From: Pseudo-nitzschia pungens
Taxonomy: Eukaryota; Bacillariophyta; Bacillariophyceae; Bacillariales; Bacillariaceae
Reading direction: 5' to 3'
Length of the DNA stretch: 64,000 bases
NCBI GenBank assembly: GCA_037355855.1
Contig: CM074761.1
Location: forward strand, 3,677,346 to 3,741,345
Both the position numbers and the translations under genes were made by a program. This document shows positions 23,902 to 34,104 of this stretch, in pieces; position 1 is the stretch's first letter, and each line of letters starts with the position of its first letter. Under the pieces are notes generated by a model. That model had not been told where the DNA came from, ran no database searches, and worked only from the letters and a program-made list of their open reading frames with translations.

Positions 23902-25732
23902 CTACAGGGATTGATTGAAAGCCTGATCGTCCATCGCAGCCAATGCGCGAAGCACATGGACTCTTGCGATCTGGCGTCGAATCCATTGATTTCTTGGAGA
24001 GGGAGCATGTGATTGCTCCGAGTCCTCCTTTTCATCCTCAGAATCAGAGTCAGGATAGTTGAAGGAAAAGTGCCGGCGATTTGCGGTGTGATAAATGTCG
24101 TCGTCTTCTGACGAATCATCGCTGAACGACGATCCGTCATCATCTGAATCTGTGTCCATCTCTTTATCCACCAGATGGTCCTCTTCTCCAGTTGCACTGT
24201 CATGGGAACCCATTTTCCCACGAGATTCGTCATCACCTTCGTCATTGTCCTCCTCGCTGTCACCCAAGCCGGTAGTCTTTCCTTTCCGCGCTGTTGCAAC
24301 TGTTGCGACAGATGGATTGCGACCACATTTAGATGATTTAACAATATTTGCGGATGGTTTTGCATCTTCATCGTCCTCTTTCGTGGACGGAACAGCCTTT
24401 GATGCCACGGCGTTCTCTTGTTCAAGCTGACGTTGCGCAATGAGTAACTTATTCCTGGTCTTTTCTCGCTTTCTTCTGTCCTTCATCGTTTTCGTCCCAT
24501 CATCAAACCAATCCCAACGGCACATATTCAAAATGTAGTACACGGCTTCGTCCGGAAGCGCACTAATCGGAGATTCCCAGCGTCTCTGGCACATGAGTAG
24601 TGTTTTGGTTGCATCGTGAAAGCAACTGCCGAACTTGGGAGATACTTCAGGGTTCCAAAGTTTATACACCGTGCCGTACGCCAATCGCCCGACGAATTCC
24701 CGTCGATCGCGCCAGGCATTCCCCCAACCCCATATAGGATCTTGGCCAAAACAAGTGGTGGAAACGTGGGCCCGTCCTGTCAGAATGGAAAGTTTATCGT
24801 CGTCATACCGTTTGCTAGAACTACCGGAGTACGAATTGTCGTAGACAATGGCTTGATCTCCCAGAAGAGTCGAATGGACATAGATAGCCCTCATTTCACC
24901 GGGATTTAGGCGCACGGGTTCGTCAAAAACGAGTTCCGTGTATTGGCCACGCGGACAAGGCTTGTGGGTTTTTTCGTACACCTTCGTCCATGCGCTGGGA
25001 TGCAAAGGAATCCGATACTCGCCGTCGACCAGAGCTTCTTGATCTTCGTCGTAGCGACGGCGAACATTTCGGGAGCTTCTGCTGCGGCGCTGTCGGCTTC
25101 TGTCTTGGTTTCCATTGGATTTGCTGACCCACACAGTGAGGGGACCGAGATGACCTCGAACCGCTACCGATTTGATCACCAAATGATCGACGGGCAAAAG
25201 ATCTTTGCATTTCACTGGGAACATAATACCACTGAACAATTGTCGGAGGAAGAGAAATCATAGATTGCAAGCAAAGAGGAAAAGTCAGAGAGCGCAAGAA
25301 GTCCCATTCGAAATCGCCGTGCAGAAAACGTAGGATTCAACTCCGGTTGCGGTTGCGAACAGACGGCAAGTGGTGGATGGAGTTGCAGCCTGGTTTGGCA
25401 GCGAGAAAACACAAATTGAATCCTTCAGCCTCGTTTACATACCAGAATGTGTGATCTTCATTGTCTACAACAAAACATAGATACAAACGAAGGAGAGGAA
25501 AAGAAAATGAATGCAATGTATTGTATTAGAATGGAATGGGAAACACGCGTGATCACTTGCCGAAGATAGAACAAGACAACAAGCCTCGCTCACTCAAGGC
25601 GATGGCGCGCTACTGAAGTCGAATACAATCCAGACAACATCGCTGAAGGATTCGAAATTTACCTTGAGTGTCAACGGTGACATTCTCATGAACTTCGTAG
25701 GTTGCATTCGTTGGTCGATTCAAAGCTGCCAT
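23902..25732 (-). CDS. Unknown protein, PHR-like beta-sandwich N-terminus; three exons with a 22-nt micro-exon
   Basis: I do not recognise a named function. Exons on the minus strand are 25732-25663, 25464-25443 (22 nt) and 25231-23902. All four splice sites are canonical and the phases fit, giving 473 residues from ATGGCAGCTTTG. The spliced N-terminus reads through VTVDTQDNEDHTFCGIMFPVKCKD, which has the look of an N-terminal motif (DNT-F-GIMF) I associate with many algal proteins that carry a PHR or beta-sandwich domain. The domain runs to about residue 230 with several Trp (GQDPIWGWGNAWRDRREF). A helix follows (LPDEAVYYILNMCRWDWFDD) that resembles a degenerate F-box or SOCS-like element; this is only a resemblance. 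The rest is a coiled, basic stretch and a long Asp/Ser-rich tail. It converges with the myosin gene, 225 bp away. Confidence 0.8.
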
Positions 25733-27000
25733 GTTAAAGAGCCCGATTCGTTTCAGCACTTCAAATCTTCCTGTCTCTTGTTGAATTAGGACTAATGTAC
25801 AACACTGTAACGCTACCTAACATGCACTTTCTAGATGATAGATGACACTCGATGTTTCAAAGTGTTGCTTCTCCGTTTTCTGTCGATGGAAGGTACAGTG
25901 CGTAGTAAATACGGGTAAACCTTACTCTTTCTTCTATGTTGTTCAAAAGTAGAAGGATGGAAGTTCTTTGTTCTGTGCAAAGATATCGATTTTTTTTCGA
26001 CGATGATTCATTCATTCATTCTCTTCCGGGCAAGGTTTAAATTACCGCAACCTTCAAAACCAACCTGAGATTGCACCACACGGAGGTCGAACATACGAAA
26101 GTCATGATAAGTGCGAGCACGAGTACGTGTACGAGTACTCGTATTGTTCGCGCGTATGTATGAAGTACGAAGCACTAACAAGCGCATGAACGACGAAAGG
26201 AGGATGAGGTGAAACATCGTCATCATCTACCGTATCTCATCAAAAGCCATCGAAGACCGAATCAATCTCAATCAATCTCACTCGTGTCAATCTTCCTCGG
26301 GACAGCATCGGACCAACAGTTGGTGCCTACAGGTAACTTACCGTACTTACTCGTACTATGTCGAGATGTTTTTTAACGTTACGTAGGGGTTAACCCCTTC
26401 CGATACATTGAACATGCGTACCTGGTGCGGTAAGGTTTATGCATAACCTTACTGAATACATACCGCAGTATTTTACTTTTTCATGTGAAGAAGACTAAGA
26501 TTAAACCTTACCAGATAATTACGAGTGAGTTAATTTCCATGTACTAGTAAGGTTTACTTGTACCAGTAAGGTTACCATCCGTTTGTTTTTTAAGGACGAT
26601 TGTCTTAGAGATTCAAGATGACCCAACTCTTCCCCCACGTAAAACCGTTAAAGCTTCTAGAGAATGATCGATCAAGACTCGTGAATCATTGTTCCCGTCA
26701 ACACCAACGGCTCTGCGCAACGTGACACGAATCATGAGGACCCTTTCCGTCATTCATTTCGTGCTTCGCTAATCAATCAATCAAATTTTTGACACTGACA
26801 TTTCCTATCGCAAACATCATACCGTACGTACCTGGTAGCGTATCGACGGTTCGTTCGTAGTAGTATTTATTTGTGAGTCGTACTCGCATAACCGATGCGC
26901 ACGAATACTGGTAAAAGTACCGGTGCGAGAACTGGAAGTCACAATTTCATTCACATTTTTTTTCTTCCGCAGACACAATCACACAAAGTTAAAATACAAG
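25733..27000. other. Divergent promoter spacer
   Basis: About 1.27 kb between two divergent genes. It contains GTAAGGTTTATGCATAACCTTAC (an inverted repeat near 26430-26451), two close GTAAGGTT copies at 26546-26573, and a run of GTACGTGTACGAGTACTCG near 26120. No coding frame is convincing. Confidence 0.5.
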
Positions 27001-28350
27001 ATGATACATCAACATCAAATTCGTTTCTGGTGGATCTCAACTCTTCTGATCGTTGGCGGTTGCGAGTCGCTTGCGTTCTTGACTTCGAAGACTCTGAGCA
27101 CGGTTGTATACCATCCTAATCCCAGAGAAACATCCGGTGGAAATCTGTCTGTTCTTCGCTCCTCGTCCCCACTCTACTACCAGGATGGTTGTGATCAGTT
27201 TGCTTTGGAACAGCCGCAGAGCAATGGTCTTGGGAATGATCAATCGATTGAAAAAACCCAGACGTTGGGAGATGAATCTACTTCGACCACGCTGTCAATA
27301 CCCCTCATCAACTACATCTGTGTCAACCAAGCGATTCTCTTGCTGATTGTTTCAACTGTTACGATGCTCGCTTCGCTCATCGGAAAGAGTTCGATGGATA
27401 TGTCGAGTTTGCATTGGAATAGCATACACGAAAACTTCTATTCGCTATTTGACTGGAATCCGTCATCGTTTCGCATGACGGAGGGACTTCTTGCTGCGAT
27501 CCCGTTGATTGGTCTCGGGCGTCTGGTTGAAACCTCCGATAACCGAGACGTTTCACGAATGAATTTTTCCACCACAAACATGGTGATAAGTTTGTTTGGA
27601 AGACGAAAGTCTGCCATGGAACCAACCGCATCAGCATCTTTCCAAGTTATGATGCTATCCGCAATGATTGCTATCTCTTCGGGTGTTTCCGAAGAAATGA
27701 TTTTCAGAGGTTACATACCGACAGCAATTTCGACCGCGACACATTCTCTTCCATTGGCTCTTTTTGGGCAGGCTGCCCTTTTTGCGGTTGGACATCTTTC
27801 CAAGAATGCTCATCCCGGGGAAAATAAGATGAATGCATCCATTCAGTCATTGATTGGAATATGGTACGGTCTCGTCTACCTCATGGCTGGTGGGGATATT
27901 CTGCCGTGTATAATCGCGCACGTTTTGTACGATATGGATACCCTCTGCGAAACATGGACTAGAGTTAACAACCAGATGGATTACACCCAAGAGAGCTCAA
28001 TGAAAGGCTTTGATAATGAAGAAATTTATGCAGCTGAGCGCCTGGAATCAGAGACAGGGATTCGACTGAACACGGAGACTGTCAACTTTGCCCGACACTT
28101 CTTCTACGCATTCGATAATGACCATGTCGGTAGCTTGTCTTTGTCGGATTGCCAACGAGCTGTGAGCTACGCTTTCATGAACGACAAAAATTCACCAGAA
28201 CCAGAGGTTGTAGTCGACTTGTTTCGACAGGCTAAAGACCGGCGGTCAACTGTCGGTGGGGTAGTCGAGCTTCGTGATCGACTGGACTTCTCCGAGTTCC
28301 TACATGTGTTATTCGTGTTGAGGTCCAACTCTCGTTCTTTTTACAGATGA
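27001..28350 (+). CDS. Plastid CPBP-family (CAAX-type) membrane protease with EF-hand-like C-terminus
   Basis: A 449-residue single-exon protein. I start at the first ATG; codons upstream are open but have only GTG. The signal peptide (RFWWISTLLIVGGCESLAFLTSK) ends in an ASAFAP-like site, so plastid import is likely. Hydrophobic segments follow. The ABI/CPBP (CAAX protease-like) motifs are present in order: EExxxR (SEEMIFRG, residues 231-236), FxxxH (FAVGH) and the distal HxxxD (AHVLYDMD). The family includes type II CAAX prenyl proteases and many plastid or bacterial membrane proteases of unknown substrate. After the membrane domain a soluble stretch holds an EF-hand-like helix-loop-helix (FDNDHVGSLSLSDCQRAV, with Asp at loop positions 1, 3 and 12 and Gly at 6), followed by a second degenerate one. 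Calcium control of the protease is a plausible inference. Confidence 0.88.
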   Translation: MIHQHQIRFWWISTLLIVGGCESLAFLTSKTLSTVVYHPNPRETSGGNLSVLRSSSPLYYQDGCDQFALEQPQSNGLGNDQSIEKTQTLGDESTSTTLSIPLINYICVNQAILLLIVSTVTMLASLIGKSSMDMSSLHWNSIHENFYSLFDWNPSSFRMTEGLLAAIPLIGLGRLVETSDNRDVSRMNFSTTNMVISLFGRRKSAMEPTASASFQVMMLSAMIAISSGVSEEMIFRGYIPTAISTATHSLPLALFGQAALFAVGHLSKNAHPGENKMNASIQSLIGIWYGLVYLMAGGDILPCIIAHVLYDMDTLCETWTRVNNQMDYTQESSMKGFDNEEIYAAERLESETGIRLNTETVNFARHFFYAFDNDHVGSLSLSDCQRAVSYAFMNDKNSPEPEVVVDLFRQAKDRRSTVGGVVELRDRLDFSEFLHVLFVLRSNSRSFYR

Positions 28351-28947
28351 TTTTGATGGATCGATCAACAGTCTTGGCCTACCCGCTGTACGCTATCACA
28401 CCGCTATGTAATTATATTCTTATCTCAGCGACATGTATGGACGGTTGATACATTGACCTAAACTTTTGTGTATTTTATAATTGTTAATGTGAAACATTGA
28501 GTATTCAAAACATGATATTGTAAATACAACATTTTCTCACTCTATTATGCGTGAGGGGTGGTCTCGGATCGATCAGTACCCAAAGCATTGATATGATTGC
28601 CTAGCTTTCACATAGTGTCAATGCGTCGTTGTGATGCTGTGCAGTCTGTACTCTCGAGACGAGGGTGCTCGGAAGCGTTGGTTTTTAACACCGAGCATGG
28701 ACATTTCAAGTCCATCGATTCCTTTTCTTTCCCAGTTTGTGACTACAACTGCGTAGTTGATCATTTTTTTCGGGCGACTTGCGTGAAAACTCGTTAACTC
28801 GGAGAGCTGCTTCCCGATAGGGAGACGCGAAGTATTGAAATGAGTGGGCTTCAAATGTGGAATCAATCTCGGTCATGAATGATTACATTCAAGCGATCAT
28901 CAATGCTGTTTGTGGCCGACGTTGTTTTAACAAAACGACGGAAAGAT
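28351..28947. other. Short convergent spacer
   Basis: About 600 bp between the 3' ends of two convergent genes. Nothing beyond AT-rich 3' flank and small unsupported frames is seen. Confidence 0.5.
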
Positions 28948-30760
28948 TCAATCCTTGCTTTTTTTTGAATTTGGCTGAACAGCTTTCGGTTTGGAATCAT
29001 CATTTTCCACACAGTGTTTTTCAATAAGGTCTAGGTGTTCACACAAATGCCTGGCATTCGCCTTTTTTGTAGGGTTTCGAACCATTGTGCGCAGACGTTT
29101 CTTCGCATTTTGAATATGCGTTTTGTAATAACATCGAATCCTGTCCCGCAGACTTTTGTCACAGAAGGAATCTGCGAATTTCCACTCTTGCCGTTCCGCC
29201 ACGTCTTTCACGAGACCTACCATGTAGTTGTTGAACGCTTGTTGCTGTCTCGATTGACATTGGTGGGTGGACAATTCGTAGTATTCGGCCATGTGTTTCT
29301 TCAAAACCAACTCTAGTGGAGGATAGTGAGCCTGTTTCGATGATAAGAGCGTTGTCTGGTGAGTTTGCTGTACTCGATTTAAAAATTTCTGTAGGCGTTC
29401 GCGTTCGCAAACGAAGAGCAGCGTCGAAAGAGGCGTCAGTCACACTTACCCAAAAGAAACTTTTTTGAACCACATGGCCCTTTCCGGGCAAGTTTTGGGG
29501 GACACTCCTAGGGTTTTCTCGTGCTAGGGCCATGCTAAGCAACAATTTTTTGGCGATGATTGGATCCGTAATGGTTCGTTCGGCAATGATAGCTGCTCTT
29601 TTGGCAATAGCTTGTGCTCTCTCGTTCTCTTGTTCAATCTTCTCTCTCCGTACTTTCTCTTTTAACTTTTGAGTCTCGCTCTTGCGCTGAACTTTCGGGG
29701 ATGAAGTTTTTGACTTATTCGTCGACGTTTCACTTTTGCGTTTCTTTCCGCGTTGTTTTGCAGTAGGCGTTTCGGTGGTAGCCGGCGGGGATACCCACTC
29801 CATGCTCAAGTCCGCCTCATACTTTTCTTGTTCCGTGAACTTGGCAACCGCGTCGAGCAGGCAGCCAAAGCCTTCGTTGTTACGACCCGTTGCATCTACA
29901 GCAATGGCTTTGTTGGAAGTGCACTCTCCCCCGAAATTGTCGCTTTTCGACTTTATAGCTGCAACTTCATTCGCTCGATTGATTCCCACTTGTGTGAGAA
30001 GTTCTAGGCCAGAAAGCGACGTCTCTTTTGCGGATTGATCGAATGATTTCGGAACGGTGGAGCTATCGTTTGAAGTTTTTTGAGGTTCTTCTCTATACAA
30101 TTTCAAGTGACTTTGGGATGCAGCGGGTGATGGAACATCCATTTCTTGCCCAAGATTGTCACTTTTCTTTGCAGTTTTTCCGGTATTCCTTGCTGGCTTT
30201 ACTTCATCCCCGTGATATTTTCCTTCTTCGTCTTGCGTCTGGGGCAACAGCCCTAACCGTTTGGCTATCCCAACAGAAGATTCGGATTTCGATCCCTTCT
30301 CTAATCCCAAGTCTTCCAGCAAACACGGAGCAGTGCTTGTATTGCTAGACTCTTCGTCCCTAGATTCGTCGTTGTGATCGTGCCCGTGATCTATCAGTTC
30401 TTGGGAGAGCATCGACTGAGACCCTGCAACTTCGTTCAGATCTCCGTTCCGATCAAGCAAATGGATGTGGTTATCTGTCTGGCTCATGTGTCGCTGTAGA
30501 TGTAAACCTTGTTCCTCGTATACCGATGATTCCGATACTTCATCTGTCAGCGACTTTGTGCTGGGGTTCATTTCATCATCCTCGTCAACAGATCTTCCAT
30601 GATAGTCTTCTGATTCCGGGGTGGAGGCTTCCGTTCGAGGGGTCAATAGCAAATGGTGTTCGTCGTGATCGTCTTTGCCGAGTTCGCTCTTCAGTTCCCC
30701 GCCCGCCGAAATACTGTCGCCGTTCATCGACCCGGTAGTAGCTGTCTTGAACTCTTTCAT
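28948..30760 (-). CDS. Unknown protein with charged N-terminal region and conserved-looking basic C-terminal domain
   Basis: I do not recognise a named family. Two exons on the minus strand, 30760-29450 and 29310-28948, join in phase 0 (donor GTAAGTGTG, acceptor ACTAGAG) and give 557 residues. The start is the first in-frame ATG; an upstream exon cannot be excluded because the frame is open to about 30915. The first 350 residues are low complexity, rich in Ser, Asp, Glu and His. A basic stretch follows ([27 protein letters not shown]), probably nuclear localising and coiled. The last 150 residues are ordered: [19 protein letters not shown], then [17 protein letters not shown], then [22 protein letters not shown]. 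This looks like a helical, basic domain of the kind seen in diatom nuclear proteins, possibly nucleic-acid binding. That role is inference. Confidence 0.75.
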
Positions 30761-32219
30761 TCGTGTTGTGTTGGCTAGTGGTGCGGAAGAGAGCTCGGCG
30801 TTCGAACCGTAACACGGCGAGTTCAAAATTTCAATTTTCTTGTTGTATGTTGTTTTCCTTCGGGTATGCGACGTACACGTTTTGTACAAGTCTCGCAGCA
30901 AGGGTATCTGCCAACATCATGTCTCCTTTCACGGCAATTCACGGTACGGTCGGTACGGCGGTTATTGGTACATGTTGGTGTGAAGTTTATCAACCCGATC
31001 CATTTGCTTCGCATACTGGTATGCGGGCTCGCAAAATCCAGGTTCCTTCAACGCATTGTTGTCGCGTAATCAGCATTTCATTAAGGACAAGGCTAGAAGC
31101 TACTTAAATGCCTCGATCGGTATTCTTCATTGCGGTATTTAACCCCGAGAGCGAAAAGTCCTCATTCATGACTCGAAAGACGACTACCGTATGTACAATC
31201 CTTCAAGGAATGCTCAGTCGTAACTGAAGCAGGTGATTGCTCCTGTTTTCATGATCTAGGTAGTAGATAGATCCTGCTCCCCTACGACATGCAAGGAGTA
31301 TTTTAACATCTTTGTTCTTGTTGGGATTCTATGGTAGGCTTACGACTGCACAACTGCACTGCTGGACCTACGAATCATTCTTGCTGATATGGATTTTTTG
31401 AATTAAAAACTTCTAGTGGTGACAACAAGCAGAAAGACGCACCACTCGTCGTCTCTTGATTGAGTCCCAGCATGTAAAATTTGATCCAAGATTGTTCTTG
31501 TTGTTCCACCACTGGATAATTTTTTGTACTTTGCCATGAATTACTATCCTCCGCCGCCACAAAAGAAAACTTGTTTCCTTTCAGCAAGGATAATCTCCTC
31601 GGAAAGGTTTCCAATTTCTACTAGTAGATTGCAATTACTTCGTATTTTTTTGATCGGTTCATGCGTACGAGCATGGAGAGTACGTAACCTTACGAGTGAG
31701 AGCGGAGACCATGCTCACTGTGTACAGTAAGTTACGGTATGTACACGTAAGGTTAACCTTAGTTTACGTACCGGTATTCACTTTTTGAGTGATGATGTTG
31801 TACTTATTCCACCGGAACGCACTAGCCCATACCGTACCTACTCGTACGTACGTTACATAGTAACTTCACTGGAATGTGAAAACGAACAGAACTTGATTTT
31901 CTTTTAGTATGTAGAAGTAGTACGTACGTAATCTTACGTATGATGCCAGCAGATGAAGGTATTCTTATGTATCTGTCTTCGTACCTTACAATGGCAGATC
32001 CATACTTCAATACGGTTTGTACGGGTGCTCAACGAGTGCCAAAACGTACATGCCGTGTCATCTTGATTGCATCTCGCAACTCGCGGCGTCGTCATCCGAA
32101 TCTAATCATCATCAGCAATCTCTCTCTCTCTCTCTTGATTCTCTCCGGTGATACCGACTCGACCATCATAGATCTGAAACCAGTGACTTACCCAATACAA
32201 CAATAAAAGAAAGAAAACA
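30761..32219. other. Divergent promoter spacer with dispersed words
   Basis: About 1.46 kb between divergent genes. It contains GTAAGGTTAACCTT at 31747, repeated TACGTACGTTAC and GTACGTAATCTTACGTA words (31850-31940), and a (CT)n run at 32119-32136 just upstream of the lumen-protein gene, probably in its 5' untranslated region. No coding frame is convincing. Confidence 0.5.
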
Positions 32220-32804
32220 ATGAAATTCTCTTGTAGCATCGCGCTTTTGGCCGCATCGACACCGTCCGTTGTCACAGCTTTCGCTCCGTCTCCCGTCGTC
32301 AAGACTGCGACCGGGAGCGCCTGCGACGTATCTCTTTCGGCCAGCCGTCGAGATGTGTTCGAGACAGCCTTTGCGTCGGCGGCCGGTATGGCTTCCCTCT
32401 TTGTAGGTCTTGCTCCTCAAGAAGCAATGGCAGAACCACGCCCGATGTACCTCGCCGAGCCGACCGAGGAGTTCAAGGCAAACGAAGCCAAGGCGATGGA
32501 ATTCAAGCGTGCACAACTCGCGATCAAGAAAGAATTCAACGAGGTCATCGAACGATTCTTGGCGGAACCCAACGACGAAGAGGCGATAGTGAAAGATCTT
32601 AAGAAATTGCAAGAACTCGTTGCCAAAACCGGTGGTCTTCCTCTGGGCATCAAACGGGACGAGCTCTTCAAGACGATCCGAACGAAAAAGGCCAAGGGAT
32701 TCTGGCCTACCAACTGTGAGATTGCTTACCAAAGTTTGCAGGGAGAAATCAGATTTCAGCAGAGTCCCAACATGGACAAGGAGCTTGGAAATCCATTCCA
32801 ATAG
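32220..32804 (+). CDS. Thylakoid-lumen protein, Psb31/PsbQ-like photosystem II extrinsic subunit
   Basis: A 194-residue intronless protein with a complete three-part diatom targeting sequence. Residues 1-20 are a signal peptide. The site TAFAPSP is a canonical ASAFAP motif. A twin-arginine signal follows (SASRRDVFETAF, Arg43-Arg44) ending at EAMA before Glu72, so it should cross the thylakoid membrane by the Tat route. The mature part, about 123 residues, is a predicted four-helix protein with KTGGLPLGIKRDEL and KAKGFWPTNCEIAYQSL. That pattern matches what I recall of Psb31, the extrinsic 13-kDa protein of diatom photosystem II, with PsbQ' as the alternative. Its role would be to stabilise the oxygen-evolving side of photosystem II. 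The family assignment is from memory and could not be searched. Confidence 0.75.
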   Translation: MKFSCSIALLAASTPSVVTAFAPSPVVKTATGSACDVSLSASRRDVFETAFASAAGMASLFVGLAPQEAMAEPRPMYLAEPTEEFKANEAKAMEFKRAQLAIKKEFNEVIERFLAEPNDEEAIVKDLKKLQELVAKTGGLPLGIKRDELFKTIRTKKAKGFWPTNCEIAYQSLQGEIRFQQSPNMDKELGNPFQ

Positions 32805-33266
32805 ACCGGAAGCAAGAACATCATCGACGTGCCGAATTTCCTTGGTTGGCAACGGATGGATCGATGCGTCCTCGATTTTAACGATTCATTCGTCCTTCTT
32901 TTTGTCGTCGATTTTTTCGTCGGATGATTGATTCGTGAGAACCTCCTGCGAAAGCCCACCGTCCACTGTAAGCGCGGAATACTTATTTGTCCGCTTCCAT
33001 TTCAGCGGTACTTTGAACGAAGAAGAAGTAATCCAAAAAACTTAATAGCTGAAAATTCTTTGCCATCGAATAATTCCTTGTTACGCGTCTTGCCTTCGGT
33101 GCCGGTTTCGGGCGAATTGCATGGTTATCATGAATTGTTGCGGGAACTTTTGCAGCGAGGATTGATTCCTTCAACACCCGATGACGGAACGATAAAAATT
33201 CGATAGCATGGGATCGTTCTGTCGGATGAATTTGGTCAGGCTGATGCCGTGCTGGTCTTCATTGAT
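32805..33266. other. Spacer between lumen-protein gene and 73-bp array
   Basis: Holds the 3' flank of the lumen-protein gene. A plus-strand frame at 32928-33206 is open but has no motif or start context that would support it. Confidence 0.45.
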
Positions 33267-33558
33267 AACTTCGTAGGACCCGATAGTGATACGAAGGTGC
33301 GTCCGTGCTAACATGCAACCGCGCATCATGTGTCCCATCAACTTCGTAGGACCCGATAGTGATACGAAGGTGCGTCCGTGCTAACATGCAACCGCGTATC
33401 ATGTGTCCCATCAACTTCGTAGGACCCGATAGTGATACGAAGGTGCGTCCGTGCTAACATGCAACCGCGCATCATGTGTCCCATCAACTTCGTAGGACCC
33501 GATAGTGATACGAAGGTGCGTCCGTGCTAACATGCAACCGCGCATCATGTGTCCCATC
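33267..33558. repeat. Four tandem copies of a 73-bp unit
   Basis: Copies start at 33267, 33340, 33413 and 33486, each beginning AACTTCGTAGGACCCGATAG. They are identical except for one C-to-T change that I can see in copy 2 (GCGTATC instead of GCGCATC). Each unit contains a 7-bp inverted repeat, CTTCGTA and TACGAAG, separated by 14 bp. The near-identity implies recent amplification or active homogenisation. The array ends at the stop codon of the minus-strand frame at 33557. Each unit is too long and too uniform to be a CRISPR repeat-spacer pair. Confidence 0.95.
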
Positions 33559-34104
33559 AAACAAAGCCATTTGCCTTGAAGCCAATGGCTTCGCCATAGC
33601 TGTAGGTGAATCGGAAGCCGGCGTACTCTCCGACATTGACAACCGCACCAATTTGAGACAGAATTGTGTCTCGTTTGTCCTCATTCACGGTCCTCGTGTC
33701 GAGAAGGAAAAAGTCGTAGTTTGTTGTAAACATGTTGTGGACTTCATTGTTTTCGTTCTCTGCATCCTTGTTGGCCGCTTCCACCGACTTTTCTATTGCA
33801 CCCAGCACATGCTTCCATAAACACAAACGAAAAGAGTTTTTTGATCAACTCCTCCTCAACATCATTCTTACTACTACTAGTAGTACTACTATCCTCAGCA
33901 TAATTATTATTTACAGCACTGACTAGTACCGTACACGTACTTGGCTTCAAAATTGAAGAGTGAATCCTTTTGTTTGTCAGTAAAATCCATGTTAGTAATA
34001 GCAGATTTCTGTTCTATTGTTGCAAAAACAGCAACAAGAATCAGAGGACCTAGCAAGAAGAAGAAGATGGAGGGGGAGCAACGACGAACAGCAGCAAGTA
34101 CCAC
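33557..34104 (-). pseudogene. Possible broken or frameshifted gene beside the 73-bp array
   Basis: Three overlapping minus-strand frames follow each other and together look more protein-like than chance. The first (34104-33907) has a hydrophobic anchor (IFFFLLGPLILVAVFATI) and then DFTDKQKDSLFNFEAKYVYG. The second (to 33744) has KNDVEEELIKKLFSFVFMEA. The third (33826-33557) has IEKSVEAANKDAENENNEVHN, NYDFFLLDTRTVNEDKRD and GEYAGFRFTYSYGEAIGFKANGF. No single frame holds them all and I see no clean splice sites, so the locus may be a decayed gene, a gene with sequencing indels, or chance. I recognise no family. A (CTA)n palindrome (33867-33890) lies inside it, which argues against strong coding constraint. 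Confidence 0.3.

Noticed and set aside
33262..33300. A true loxP site or cloning-vector remnant
   Set aside because: Only 11 bases of one arm match, the spacer is 14 rather than 8 bp, and the other copies have fewer matching bases.
33267..33558. CRISPR array
   Set aside because: The 73-bp units are identical along their full length with no variable spacers, and the genome is eukaryotic.
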